Shown in pieces: positions 50,200 through 61,375 of a stretch of DNA of 64,000 nt. A program made the position numbers and the translations under genes. Numbering within the stretch: the first letter of the stretch is position 1; each line of letters opens with the position of its first letter. This DNA is from Anodontia alba (taxonomy: Eukaryota > Mollusca > Bivalvia > Lucinida > Lucinidae): positions 9,824,610 through 9,888,609 of the forward strand of contig OZ024828.1 in assembly GCA_964016985.1 (NCBI GenBank), written 5' to 3'. The notes under the pieces are model-generated. The model made no database searches and was not told where the DNA came from. It worked only from the letters and a program-made list of their open reading frames with translations.

Positions 50200-51130
50200 T
50201 CCTTTAATTACCCTTAATATTCGAACTCAATAACTCTTACCGCAAACAGTCATAAAACTTGGCACGTCCAGTTTACGACCCTTTGATTTGCATAAAACTG
50301 CTGGATGAGAGGCAATACGATTGTCTCTGATCAGACACCGCGAGTTTGGCGCCTGAAGACTTTTGAATTACCACATTTACGCGGGGTCTGATCAGGTCTA
50401 CACAATTTGCCGTTTATCCAGCAGTTTGTAGACACCTCAAGGGTTAATAAAATAGCCTTAAATTTTAATGTTTAAATTTTAGAAGAAGTATAAAGTATAG
50501 TAAAGAGCTAACATTTACGATTATTTATGGTAAATATGATAATATGACGGACAATACCTCTGACTTCATGTCTTGCTTTTATATGTCACATTGAGAAAAA
50601 TATTTAGTGACATTAACTAAGAAAATGGTGAATAAAATAGAAATTGAGATATCCATGGAAGGTGACAGTCGCGGAACAAAGCCCTCCCAAGGCACCGAAA
50701 GACAAGGAGAAGAAAGAGTGAAAACACTTCAAAGTAGAACGTAAAGGGACTATAGCCTTGAAACAGTCAAAAGCAAGATAGTACGGATTCGGGGATGGGT
50801 GATGAAGTAAAAAGAATGCTTTACGTGAAATTAACCCTTGTCCTAGGTCCTAATCCAGTTCCAGTGACATATAACTGTTTCGTCTGCTTATTGTTTCACA
50901 ATCAACACAGAAAAAAAAAACAACAACAATAACATAATTGCCTTTTCTAGATTCACATCGCCCGTTATCTAATTTGTTTGCAAATAAGTCCTCTTCACAG
51001 TACATATCTAACTTCACTACAGCTGTGTGTTACATGCCATAAGGTGATCGTGAAACGTCCCCCGTGCTTCATCATTATACGAAGTGTAGATTATATTTTC
51101 TGAGCCCGTTTTGTGTTATTGTGAAAGTAG
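50200..51130. other. No gene recognised
   Basis: It contains a weak GTCTCTGATCAGAC / GGGTCTGATCAGGTCTACAC hairpin of the AAACAGTGTAGACC group at about 50320-50410. Otherwise it is unremarkable. Confidence 0.45.
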
Positions 51131-51138
51131 AGTTTTGC

Positions 51139-51191
51139 TCAATACTTGTCTTGAGGTTGTGAACAGTGTTGCAACCTCAAGACAAGTATTG
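51139..51191. repeat. Perfect 20-bp-arm hairpin
   Basis: CAATACTTGTCTTGAGGTTG, a 12-base loop, then its exact complement. It directly abuts repeat copy 3. Confidence 0.85.
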
Positions 51192-51390
51192 TCATTTTGT
51201 TCTTGTGTTTTTCAGTCCTTTTAGTATTGCGACTAACTCGCTTGGGGAAGAGAGAGCTAATCTTAGTGCTTTTCGTACGTTTGTTCGGTTTGTGCTTGTT
51301 TAGATTTGTCGGTTTCCTCTTCATCTTGGGGTCTGGGAAGGGCTGCGGTTTGTGATTGTGGCACTCCCTGGACTTTTCTCTTACCTTTTA
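51191..51390 (-). repeat. Interspersed repeat encoding a basic peptide (copy 3 of 3)
   Basis: It matches copies at 3767 and 48297 from GTCATTTTGTTCTTGTGTTT to TTTCTCTTACCTTTT. It is shorter at the side next to the hairpin. Confidence 0.55.
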
Positions 51391-51404
51391 TGCAGTTTAC
51401 ATTA

Positions 51405-51680
51405 CCATAACGAAAACACGCCTATTCAAATATATTGAGAATTTTACAACCAAAAATGAAAATTTTCAGCTGAAAAACTCTGATATTTTTCTAATTTCTG
51501 CTGAAAACATAGATTGTAGGTACTCGTTAGAACCGTCTCAGCGAGGCGCTTCTAACGAGTACCCACAATCTATGTTTTTTAGCAGAAATAAGAAAAATAA
51601 TGTATACCCCTGTAAACCCCAGTTTTACTATATAAAAGTGGGGTTTATGGGGATCAAAATTATATAGGCATGTTTTCATG
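51405..51680. mobile_element. MITE family IV copy
   Basis: The same ends (CCATAACGAAAACACGCC / ATAGGCATGTTTTCATG) and central GTACTCGTTAGAACCG / CTTCTAACGAGTACC palindrome as at 40.9 kb, less perfect at the centre. Confidence 0.85.
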
Positions 51681-51689
51681 CTGCTGTTT

Positions 51690-52840
51690 ATGAACAGACA
51701 ATAAAATCGAGTCTACTATTTTACTATTTTTGACTCATTGATGTGATAGGAAACTCATCACGAAACATATTCACATTCTCTGGCATCTGTCCTGAGTCAG
51801 CACTGTTTGATCTGGTCTGCCTGTCTGAATATATATATCACATCAGAAATTTTGATACTCCCTCCCATTAACTAAACACGGACCCGCCCTCTGGTCCCGT
51901 TTTAGAAATCTTGCTTTCATTTTCATTACAACGTGCATAGCTACGGAATTTTTAAATGGACATGTCGATGATGCAGCAATGAATATGAGTAACCTCTTAT
52001 TTTCTTTGATGGTCAGATTTAAGGCATGGTTTCACTGAAAATATACAAAATTAGAAGTTAAATTTCAGTGTCCTTAGAACTGATTGACAGTTTACCTACA
52101 GGAAAATACTTAATCATCCAGGGCATGTCCATCGCAGCTCCTCCTCCCCCCGCCCCTCCCCCCTCTCAACCCACGCCACATCCCATGGGCCAGAAGGATT
52201 TATCAGCACAATACATGTCCAAACTGTCTGAAACATTATTTTTGTAAAACAACAACAACAACACAACAAAAATAACAACAACAAAGCACCAATGGCAATC
52301 GCAGCATCTGTCGTACCAGATTCCTTAGTTATGTGCTTTGTAATGAAAACTCCAAAACTTCCAAAGGTTTGGGTTCGCATACTAATTCCTTACCCCTATA
52401 TCTATATACTGCAGCACCTCCTCATGGGGATTAAGTGCAGGTGCGCGCCAGTGTGGTGTAAGTAGAAAGAATTATAAAAGTAAAAGGTTTCTATAAGAAT
52501 TGCCATAATTGTTGGTGACAGGGAAAGAAGAAATGACAATGTTAAAATCTTAAAAGTCAGAAACAAGCAGCTGACAGTGAAAATTAAAAGATAAAAATAG
52601 TGCGCTAGCATTTAGGGTAATGAGTGACTGACCTTGCATCTGCCCTTTTGAAAGACTCGAAACTCGCGCGGGCAGTAACAATTTAACAATGAATAATGAA
52701 ATTTTGGACGGCAGCCGATTCCACTGCACAATTGAAAGGGGATATAATAGTCTACTCTTTTGTGGATCTGTCAATAGACTAATATTTGTGGGTTCTTTTG
52801 AGAAGTCCAGTTGGATGTACGACATACAGTGGCAAGTCAA
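51690..52840. other. No gene recognised
   Basis: It holds an (AAC)n-like tract (52248-52285) and C-rich runs near 52140-52165. Minus-strand open frames here are short and low-complexity. Confidence 0.45.
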
Positions 52841-52846
52841 TGGCCA

Positions 52847-53124
52847 CATCACGAAAACATGCCTATATAATGTTGACCCCCTTAAACCCCACTTTTATAT
52901 AGTAAAACTGGGGTTTACCGGGGTATACATTATTTTTATTTTTCTGCTCAAACGCATAGATTGTGGGTACTCGTAGAACCGCCTCGCCGAGGCGGTTCTA
53001 ACGAGTACCCACAATCTATGTTTTGAGCAGAAATAAGAAAAATATCAGAATTTTTTATCTGAAAATTTACAGGTTTTGGAGATGAAATTTTCTATATATT
53101 TGAATAGGCGTGTTTTCATAATGA
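52847..53124. mobile_element. MITE family IV copy, opposite orientation
   Basis: It starts CATCACGAAAACATGCCTAT and ends TTGAATAGGCGTGTTTTCAT, with a central palindrome GGGTACTCG(T)AGAACCGCCT and complement; one base is missing in the left arm. Confidence 0.85.
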
Positions 53125-53164
53125 CTAGTCCATGAATGATTTTATAGTACATGCAGAGCCGGGA

Positions 53165-53640
53165 ATCCTTTTAGAATCAGAATCAGAATATTTTACTGTT
53201 CTATGACACATCAACAGACATTCATTCATCAGGGCCACCAATTGCGAAGACTACTCTCTAGATTTCACAAGTGATGTGAATCTAGCGACAGAATTCTCAG
53301 ACCTTTCAGCAAAGGATATAATAGATGCAGGGAGTGCATTCCATTCCCTAATGGCGTCTGGGAAGAAAATGTACTTGTAAATGTCAGTTCTAACAAATGA
53401 CACTTAAAATACCATTGGATGCTGATTCCTACTGCGCTTATTTGGGGCTTGAAGGTCATCACAACGTATACTAGCTCGCTCTACTTTTCAGACCTTTGAA
53501 TTTACTACATTTGCGTCTCTTGTGAAAAGACTCTCACCCTAACTGTTCAAGAATGCTAGTCATACTTCCAGTTTCAAAGTTATAGTTACCAGTTACAAAC
53601 CTAGTTGCACGATTCTGAACATTTTCCAATTCTTCCTGGA
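53165..53640 (-). pseudogene. LINE ORF2 C-terminus and 3' end, second copy
   Basis: The minus strand encodes the same FVTGNYNFETGSMTSIL and LQAPNKRSRNQHPM-like words as 40010-40760, with stops and frame changes, and ends in the GATTCTGATTCT-type 3' end. A loose 3'-end piece in plus orientation lies at 53820-53957. Confidence 0.82.
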
Positions 53641-53819
53641 CAACGTTGACTCATGCCATACATTTTACTACAAATTCAGTAACATAACAAAGTCCATTTA
53701 ACTCACTGTGAATGTGTCTATAATTGCTGAATGGTTAGAAAATAGTGTAGGCCCTTATTATGTGCCGCCTTCTATGATGTCTGATCTGGGTCTGTTTACT
53801 CAGGCTTGTCTCAGTATCT

Positions 53820-53957
53820 GCCTGGGGCTTTCTGAGGACCCTAACGCTAGATTCACATCACTTGTGAGATGTAGAGACTAGTCTTCACAATCGCTGGCCC
53901 TGGTGAATGAATGTCTGTGGATGTATCACCAGTAAAATATTCTGATTCTGATTCTTA
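53820..53957 (+). repeat. LINE 3'-end fragment
   Basis: CTGAGGACCCTAACGCTAGA, TTCACATCACTTGTGAGATG, CTGGTGAATGAATGTCTGTG and a (GATTCT)n end, matching the 3' end of the LINE at 40 and 53 kb but in the opposite orientation. Confidence 0.78.
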
Positions 53958-54044
53958 GGGCTGAAATCACAGTGGCTGAAATGAGCGCCCATGTACTTGT
54001 TTCAAATTAGGGTAAGTATGTATCACCGGATATAAGTATACATA

Positions 54045-54414
54045 TGATAACACTTGTACTGCCCTGCGGTACAAACCGGCTTTTATAGCGACGTGGTAGA
54101 GTGTAGGGCTTTGAGTCCAGCGGACCGGGTTCGATTCCCGGTCGGGGAAAAATATTTCCATTTTTTTCAACTGAAACGTTTGGCGCCCACCGTAAATAAC
54201 CCACACTCCCTGAGTCTCATTTCACGTGATTCTCGGTCTCCTAGAAATTCAGGGACGAATTTCAAGTTGGAGGGGGAGAATGTCCCCGGGTATAGGCCTT
54301 GCGGTACAAGCCGGCTTTTAAAGCGACGTGGTAGAGTGTAGGACTTTGTCCAGCGGACCGGGTTCGACCCCCGGTCGGGGAAAAATGTTATTTCCATCTT
54401 TTTCAACTGTAACA
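54045..54414 (+). mobile_element. Miniature LTR element (TRIM-like) with tRNA-like sequence in its repeats
   Basis: Two direct repeats of about 134 bp (54045-54178 and 54281-54414) flank a roughly 100-bp interior. Just after the first repeat comes TGGCGCCCACCG (54181-54192), with the TGG start and spacing of a retroviral-type primer-binding site. Just before the second comes the purine tract GGAGGGGGAGAA, followed by TG. The second repeat starts TGTCCC and ends AACA. Each repeat contains GCGACGTGGTAGAGTGTAG, resembling an A box, and GACCGGGTTCGATTCCCGGT (first copy), a perfect B box within a good T-arm stem. There is no coding capacity. A simple tandem of a tRNA-like SINE is the alternative, but it would not explain the primer site and purine tract. 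No clear target duplication was found. Confidence 0.7.
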
Positions 54415-54589
54415 TATGGTAATTTGGTCAAATTGAACCTTAGCCTCGTTCGCCAGGCGACTACTAAAGATAGCTGCTATCGAGCTGTGCAAGGAACTGG
54501 ACTAATTGAACCTCTTAAAAAATTTGAACCCCTGTTAAATAAGTTTTGATCTACCACTGAGTTATTTTATTTTTAACTAGACATTAAAG

Positions 54590-55140
54590 TTACAATCTCG
54601 GCATCTGGGATTTCGGGTGGCTTTCGTCGGATGTCACCGGAAAATGCCGATCGATTTAAAACCGGATGATGTGATTGGGTAACATATTTACATTTGCACC
54701 GTATCCTATGTTGACAATTCTCAGGTGGCGGTGAAATTCAGGTGAGATAATAAATCTGTTTGTTTATTAGCCACTGCTTTATATCTTGCGGTGGATTATT
54801 ATTTAATTCGGTACTTAAAAAAGTGACACTTTGCATAAAGTTATGGTGGCCAGTGTTGGAAGCAAGCCATTATTTTTTTTACGTGTTCCATTCAAAATGA
54901 GGGGTGTCTCTGTCAACTGATTTGTCACAACATCTGGACTGTCCATTACTTTTAGTCGACAGTGGGAAACCTAAAACAAGGCTAAATGTTACTGCAATGG
55001 TGTTTTAGTAAAGAACGAAGAAAAAATCAGATTCTTGTAACAAATGATAGTGGGGAGATAACGCAATGTATGATGGCCACTGTGGGTGGACACAGCTTTA
55101 TACAGGTAGCTAGGAAAGCAAATCATACTACATAAATAGG
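54590..55140. other. Single-copy-looking stretch, no gene shown
   Basis: It is less repetitive than its surroundings. A GAAATTCAG/GTGAGATAA junction at about 54742 looks like a plus-strand splice donor, so an untranslated exon is conceivable. No protein-coding signal supports it. Confidence 0.3.
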
Positions 55141-55142
55141 TA

Positions 55143-55265
55143 ACTGGTCAACTCGTGCCCTAGTCAGCTCGTACCTTAGTCAACTTGTACCTATTTTGGT
55201 TAACTTGTACCCATCTCTGGTTCCATTTGTCTGGTCCCAGTCAAGTACTAGTTTGGTTAATTACT
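55143..55265. repeat. Short minisatellite (AGTCAACTTGTACC-like)
   Basis: Six or so degenerate units such as AGTCAACTTGTACCTATT and GTTAACTTGTACCCAT. Confidence 0.7.
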
Positions 55266-55424
55266 CGTACCTTGTAAAAAATAGTGATAGTGGATGGATG
55301 GACTCACAGGTGGATAAATAGATATGTAGATAGATTCAATTATTTTGCTTATCATTATAATAACATAAGAGATTGCCAGATGAGTGATAAACAATGTTCA
55401 CCCTTAACAGATGCTGCATTCAGG

Positions 55425-55760
55425 AAAATACAGGAAACACTTCCCAAGAGATTTGCAAATCTGATAAACAAATGAAAAAGCAAAGGTTAGTTTAACCTGT
55501 TGTAGTCTAGAGACCCTAAAAGGGTAATTGGCAAAAGTTGCAAACCCAGATCAGATGCCACAGAATGCTGTGTCTGAACATAGTGTACACTTTTTGCAAA
55601 TAGTTAAACCATTTTTCTCTAAGAACTATCTAAATCAAATCGCCTAAAACAATCAGAATCTTCAACTCTCTCTATATATATATATATAATGTGGGGGAAT
55701 TTATTCAGTCTACAATTGGTCAAAGTTTTGCATCTCAAAGGAAGTGTTTCCTGTATTTTA
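55425..55760. repeat. Imperfect inverted repeat
   Basis: AAATACAGGAAACACTTCCC with GATTTGCAAA at the left is repeated in complement at 55725-55757 (TTTGCATCTCAAAGGAAGTG, TTTCCTGTATTT). A (TA)n run is at 55674-55689. A 31-codon frame starting at 55380 overlaps the left arm and is therefore doubtful. Confidence 0.6.
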
Positions 55761-56172
55761 ACACTTTGCATGCTGAGTAAAAAATTCAGTAGATAACGTT
55801 TTAAAATATTTTTCTTATTTTTCCTAGAAAATAGGAAATGACACTTAAATAGGAAAATAGGACTTGTCTTAGGAGACAATTTGCATGAAGTGTCAGATCC
55901 TATATTATAACAAAAATAAGATAAAAGTCATCAGTTCGTCATCTGCTGAATCTGCCCATAGTATGGTAAGTGTTAAAGTCAAGGTATTCAATGACTACGC
56001 AAACAATGAGCACAGCTCCACATGCATTTTTTTTCAATCTTGAGTTTTGATATTTTCTTATTTCTTCATGATAATATATGATGTGGGTAACCATTAGAAG
56101 TGCCTCACTGAGGTGAATTCCAATACCACTCCATTCTGCATATATCTGTACAGGCGGATTGAAAGAAAATGT

Positions 56173-56400
56173 GCGGGCCCCTGTGGCCTAGTGGATAGGA
56201 GAGTTGACTCTTAAGGTCTTCTCTTAGCTTTCTCACCGCTGTAGTTTGAGCCTCGCTTAGGTCACAGTGTGGGAAAGCCAAATTCTGCTTACGGATGGTC
56301 TAGTGGTTTTTCCCCCAGGTTCTCTGGATTTCACCCACCTTTGCTGAACGATCAGCTCGATATAAGTGAAATATTCTTGAAAGGGCCGTAAAACCCAAAT
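56173..56400 (+). repeat. tRNA-derived SINE B
   Basis: The head GGGCCCCTGTGGCCTAGTGG with ATAGGAGAG (A box) and GTAGTTTGAGCCTCG (degenerate B box) is followed by GGATGGTCTAGTGGTTTTTC, a CGATATAAGTGAAATATTCT segment, AAAGGGCCGTAAAACCCAAA and an A-rich tail. Apart from the GGGCCGTAAAACC tail motif it is unrelated to SINE A. Confidence 0.75.
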
Positions 56401-56696
56401 CAAAAAAAGAAAGAAAACATTTTCAAATTCAGCAGATTGGTAATTCCTAAAAGTGAAGTGATGTGAAGTATTCTACCAAAATTTTTTGTAAAAGGGACAT
56501 AATGTCCCATGTCAAAGGAAAATGTTTAAATTTGGGGATAATGATAAAAATATTAAGAGTTACAAACTTTTTGGAACAATATTCCACTGAAAGCAAATAA
56601 CAGTGTACATGTAAATGGGACAGTTTGAAATTTTATGTGCTAAATGATACAAAAGCAGAGTTTTGGAAGACAATGAATAGATAATGTACTTGATAT

Positions 56697-56831
56697 GAGT
56701 TGGCTTCGATTGGGATCAGCACTGTTTGCCATTAAATACCGGTATGTGAATTTATATCAGTAATCTGGATCAAGTAATCTGATTGGCTGAAAATATGAAA
56801 AGGGCATTGCATATTAATTTATAAAGGGTTA
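56697..56831 (+). repeat. MITE family I, right part
   Basis: GAGTTGGCTTCGATTGGGAT, CAGCACTGTTTGCCATTAAA and ATCAAGTAATCTGATTGGCT blocks; the left part is absent. Confidence 0.65.
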
Positions 56832-57119
56832 AGGAGGAGTATTTGACAATAACTCTGGGATAATTTTTCTCCAGTTTTCCTTAAAAGAATATCATGTGAG
56901 GCACTTCCAATGAGTACTCACAACATATGTTTTTATGGAGAGAAATAAGAAAAAGGACATATCCCAAGTTATCACCAAATACTCGTCCATAACTCCTGCT
57001 GCTAAATGGTTTCAGTGCTGAACATTAATAAGTTTTTTTTTTTTTTTCCAGTTGCTTCTCTACCAAAATGAGATAGTCATGATGCATTAGCATTACCCCA
57101 GCTCCAGATAAGAGAGTAT

Positions 57120-57245
57120 CTGGAAAATATTTTTCTTATTTTTCCTAAAAACATATGTTGTGGGAACTCATTAGAATCCCTGTTTGAGGTGCTACTAATT
57201 AGTACCGACAGCTCAGTCATGTTTTTGTGGAGAAATAAAACAAAT
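57120..57245. repeat. Hairpin repeat (ATGTTGTGGGAACTCATTAG)
   Basis: It belongs to the 'gtactcattagaagc' hairpin group; the arms are partly decayed. Similar hairpins lie at about 57885-57950 and 61262-61375. Confidence 0.6.
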
Positions 57246-57476
57246 ATCGGTACTTTTTGTTTGGGGGGGGGGTGGGGAAATACCTTATCTTGAGCTATGT
57301 CAAAGAAATTCTAAGACTATATAAGTAACATAACAGTGCATGTTTTCATGGAGAAATGAGACCTACCGTAATAACCCTGTTAAAGTATTGAGACACCTTA
57401 TCTATTTACCATGTGTCCTAAAATTTGAAATAGTCTATTCCACTGTCTGTTGATATGGCTTAAATATTGCTGTATG

Positions 57477-57552
57477 TATGGCAAACAGTGTAGACCCTGA
57501 TCAGACACTGCATTCTGTGGGTGTCTGATCTGGGTCTACTCTGTCTGCAAAT
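57477..57552. repeat. AAACAGTGTAGACC-family hairpin
   Basis: GGCAAACAGTGTAGACCCTG with inner ATCAGACACTG / GTGTCTGATC arms. Confidence 0.8.
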
Positions 57553-57884
57553 TCCTATCTGTCCCAATACTAAGGGTTATTATGGTATAAAGAATTTTAT
57601 TCTTGAAGTCTGGTTTATCTACGGCTGTGTTCTTTGCATAATGAATTTATAAAACATTACAAAGCAGGGTATCCATTTCAGTAGTCACATTGATGAAAAA
57701 TATGTTAATTTAATTTCAAAAAGAATGTTTTCAAAGGTTTTAAACTTTAGGAATGGATGATCAGGGCTGTAGCTACATTATTACCTGTGAAAATTAAGAT
57801 GTTTTGGGATGCATAGCTCCAGATAAGGCATCTTTAACAGAAAGGTACTGATATTTTTTCTTACTAGTATTTCTCCACAAAAAC

Positions 57885-57950
57885 ATGTTGTGGGTACTCA
57901 TAAGAGGTGCTTCTAATGAGTACCCACAACATGTTATCATGGAGAAATAA
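57885..57950. repeat. Hairpin repeat (AACATGTTGTGGGTACTCAT)
   Basis: The arms ACATGTTGTGGGTACTCATA / ATGAGTACCCACAACATGT meet at AGAGGTGCTTCT. Confidence 0.8.
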
Positions 57951-58003
57951 GAAATGTAATTAAGTGGATACCCTTCTTATCTTGATCTGGGTCCGCAAAA
58001 ATC

Positions 58004-58217
58004 AGGGCGCAGTTGTTCAAAACTAATGATGTCATTAGTTAACTTATCGTTAAAATTTTGATCATTAAATATGGCATATAGGCTGATATTTTTGCGAAAA
58101 AAATGTGAGTAGCTTACTCACATTTTTTTCAATAAAAATACAGGTTTCAGAATTAGATATTGTTTTTACTAGAACAGTTAACATTTTAAGCTAACAATGC
58201 TTTGAACAACTGGGCCC
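58004..58217. mobile_element. MITE family II copy
   Basis: AGGGCGCAGTTGTTCAAAAC ... GCTTTGAACAACTGGGCCCT, with a central AATGTGAGTAGCTTACTCAC palindrome left intact. Confidence 0.87.
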
Positions 58218-58621
58218 TGGTCTGCAAATATTAACCCTGGTCCTGCTGAACCCAGATATGCCCTGCAAACAGTTTAGATAAAAAAAAAATGGTCTGCAAA
58301 TATTAAGCTGTTTTCATTATCATTATCTGACTGAATTGTATTGAAACTATCTCACCGAGACAGTTGGGATGATATCGCAGAACATATCATCTAGTCGTCA
58401 CTGCTAATTAACAGCCATTGACTTCTGTTTGAGGACTAAAGTCCTCTTTGAAATTGGACAGCTCCGTTGTTCAAAATAGGGGTTGTAGTAATCAAAGAAC
58501 CAAATGGCAAACAAATTGAATGTGGATCCTAGTGGGATGGCTCATTGCTCCCCACCCCATCTCATCTGGAGTTACACTGTTTGCAATAGTACCTTTTTTG
58601 TTCTTCAGGGCTAAAAGCAAG

Positions 58622-58834
58622 TTAACCCTAGTCCTGCTGAACCCGGATGTGCTCTGCCTTTGCATACAGTGTAGATCCAGATCAGTGCACTTCTGAAGAA
58701 GCCACCTGATCTGGATCTGCACTGTTTGCCCTTAAATATTTTAATTTGTATCAACAACCTAGATCAAGAAATCTGATTGGCTAAAAATTAAAAGTGGGCA
58801 TGGCATCTTAATTAATTCAGCATGACAAGGGTTA
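58622..58834 (+). repeat. MITE family I copy
   Basis: TTAACCCTAGTCCTGCTGAA ... ATTCAGCATGACAAGGGTTA with the central hairpin, whose left arm (GTGCACTTCT) no longer fully pairs with AGAAGCCAC. Confidence 0.83.
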
Positions 58835-59099
58835 ATCAAGGCAAATGGATACACTTGGTAGATTTTCCACCATTTTTGACAAGGGAGACAACTTTTGTGA
58901 CTTCCAGTTTGCTTTCATGTACATCAGTTCCCCTCTGAAAAGGAGTCTACACTAAAACGAAGAAACTCCTATCAAGAGGAACAAATTCTTTCCTTTTCGC
59001 ATAGACCCTTTTTTTAGAGGGATCAGAAACAGAGTTGTCTCGCCTGAAAGTGTATCAGTTCCCCTAAAAGAATAAAAAAATATAAAAAATAAGATTACT

Positions 59100-59600
59100 C
59101 CACTTAATCTGTACCTGTGAATTATCATTATTATATTTTTACTTATTGTTATACAATAATTTGTAAAAAAAAAAGAAGAAGAAGAAGAAGAATGGCTGGG
59201 AGCAATATTGACTTGAAGGTTGTGTTAAATACCTATCAGATTTCTACAGTGCCTTGTAAATCATTGGTTAAAATTACGTTTATTGACATTTAATTGATTT
59301 CTGTTACCACATTTATGCCAAGGGGGACAACTGACCTGTCAACATAATGTCTTTATCGAAAGTGTTAAATGATCAATATATTGACTTAAAAGTATAGTAA
59401 ATCTAAGAAAATATTGTTTTCCTTTATGGGATAGTCAGCTGTCGCCGAGTATTTGATTAAATGTTAATCAAGAATAAAATGTGTGGTGATTTACACCATA
59501 CTTGTCCCAGGTATTTAGACTACTTAACTCCTTGCCATACTGATCCTAAAATTTAACAGGTCCATTTAACTCCCTTTTGATATGTCTAACAGGCTACTAG
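59100..59600. other. No gene recognised
   Basis: AT-rich, with an (AAG)n run at 59170-59192. Nothing else was identified. Confidence 0.45.
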
Positions 59601-59606
59601 GTAAGT

Positions 59607-59688
59607 GGCAAGCAGTGTAGACCCTGATTAGATGCTGCATTCTGCAGCATCTAATCAGGATCTACACTGTTTGCTCAAGCATGTCAGA
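59607..59688. repeat. AAACAGTGTAGACC-family hairpin
   Basis: GCAGTGTAGACCCTGATTAG with ATGCTGCATTCTGCAGCATC and TAATCAGGATCTACACTG; both arms carry the TTAG/CTAA variant. Confidence 0.82.
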
Positions 59689-59930
59689 ATATTTGGAGTA
59701 AATACAGTAAGCAAGATTTGAAAGAGGCTGATGCATTTACTATACAGTTTCTTAAAGTTAATCCTGTGTTCAAGCATGAATTGAACCACAAATCTCTGCA
59801 AGAGATTCTGAAATTCAGAATGTAATTTATTTGTTACTTTTCTAGCAAAAGGTGTGTGGGTGCTTTTCAGAATTTCTCATTGAGGTAATCATCATATCAT
59901 CATAATTGGATTTTTGATTAACATGCAGGT

Positions 59931-60097
59931 AGCCGGCCTCGGTGGGTCAGTTGGATGTACAGTCTGGCTGGAGACCAGGACGTCACGGGTTCAACCCCCG
60001 TCGAGGTTGGCAACATTCTTTTGTGGAGATTGATCATGAAATATTTTCTACAGTCATTCTCTCCCATCTGCTGATTTAAGAAGAGCAATTGTCAGTT
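59931..60097 (+). repeat. SINE A, 5' half, joined to a LINE fragment
   Basis: The head AGCCGGCCTCGGTGGGTCAG, a B-box-like GGGTTCAACCCC and the body up to CAATTGTCAGTT are present. The sequence then switches abruptly to LINE sequence at about 60098. Confidence 0.82.
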
Positions 60098-60483
60098 AGC
60101 TGGCTTGCTGCACGCATGGCAGATCTTACACCAGATCTCCAGGTGTGTCTATCATGAGGGTTGATAGCCGAGAGCTTCCACTCTCTGCAATCCCTCTCTG
60201 TCAGCTGTTTCCATGTCGTCTTGGGCTTCCCAGGCCCACGGTTTCCCTCAACCTGTGTGTGAAAGGCTGTCTTGACTGCATCATTGGAGCATTCCACATA
60301 TCCATAGCAGCACAGCCTTCTCTCCTTCTGAATGAGGTCCAGATCCTCAATACCAAGTCGCGCAAGTAGCTCATTGGACCTGGTGGTTACAATGTCTTGT
60401 GGCCTGACATTGTAGATCTGTCTGATCATTGCCCTGTCATTCTGCTGCAGACGTTGGAGGTTTGGCTTTGTCAATGGCAAAGT
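60098..60483 (-). pseudogene. LINE ORF2 C-terminal fragment, open
   Basis: An open stretch of about 127 codons reads QRLQQNDRAMIRQIYNVRPQ, LLARLGIEDLDLIQKERRL, CYGYVECSNDAVKTA, GNRGPGKPKTTWKQLTERDC and WKLSAINPHDRHTWRSG. It is the standard C-terminus of an animal non-LTR retrotransposon polymerase and is close to 32890-33275. Catalytic RT motifs are absent, so it is a fragment. Confidence 0.85.
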
Positions 60484-60938
60484 CTCACTGGCCTTACCTT
60501 ATGAAAACCTAAAATATATAATTTGGTTTAAAGATGCTGTATTACTATTTAGTCATTTCCAAGTACATGTAATTGAATAACTTTACTGTCCTCATAATTA
60601 CGATGTCATCAGCTTTAGGCTTACGTGATATTATCTGAAAGTAAGGAAATGACATCTAAAAAGGCGACTGAAAGTACATGTATAAAGAAATAAAGTTATG
60701 TTCAATTTTTTTTTCTTTTGTTTATAAGGGGATCCTTTGTTATTAAGAAGTGCATATTTTGCACAAGAACCTAAAATGCATGTCCACAAATCAATGAATT
60801 AGACGATAGGTGGTGCGGTAAAAGTTGTCTTCTCTTGTCAAGCCTATTTGAAATATGGAATGACAATTGATTCTACTTAAGGCTGATCTGTGTTTGTTTA
60901 CTTTACTGTTTAAACCTGCTTGACCTTCTTACTGTGTC

Positions 60939-61163
60939 TAACCCTTGTCATGCTGAATAAATTAAGATGTTGCACCCACTTACATGTACATGTATTAGTC
61001 TCAGCCAATCAGATTACTTGATCCAGATTGTTGATATAAATTCCGATACTAAATGGCAAACAGTGCAGATTCAGATCAGTTGGCTTCTTTAGAAGCTAAC
61101 TGATCTGTATCTACACTGTTTGCACAGGCATGGTATATCCGGGCTCAGCAGGACAAGGACTAA
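60939..61163 (-). repeat. MITE family I copy, minus orientation
   Basis: TAACCCTTGTCATGCTGAAT ... GGCTCAGCAGGACAAGGACT, with central GTTGGCTTCTTTAGAAGCTA. Confidence 0.83.
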
Positions 61164-61261
61164 TCTGTAATCCATACAGGTGTAATTGAGGTCCCTCCTT
61201 TGAACAGGTAATTGCTCCTTGCCATATACCATACCACCAGATAAGGTATTTTTTCAACCAA

Positions 61262-61375
61262 AAAGCATTGATATTTTTCTTATTTCTCCACGAAAAATGT
61301 ATTGTGCTACTCATTAGAAGCGCTTTGCTGAGACATTTCTAATGTGTACCCATAATGTATGTTTTATGGAGAAAT
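61262..61375. repeat. Hairpin repeat (TGTGCTACTCATTAGAAGCG)
   Basis: An imperfect hairpin, with AAGAAATA/TATTTCT-like flanks, of the same group as 57.1 and 57.9 kb. Confidence 0.65.

Noticed and set aside
52114..52380. 88-codon minus-strand frame with a hydrophobic LLLLFLLCCCCCF stretch
   Set aside because: It is produced by an AAC-repeat tract; there is no family similarity and no supporting exon.
54059..54160. A functional tRNA gene
   Set aside because: The T arm and B box are good, but a paired acceptor stem and a normal anticodon arm are lacking, and the unit repeats within an LTR-like structure.
55380..55475. Short frame MSDKQCSPLTDAAFRKIQ with a splice-acceptor-like start
   Set aside because: It is only 31 codons and overlaps an inverted repeat found again at 55725-55757; no neighbouring exon fits.
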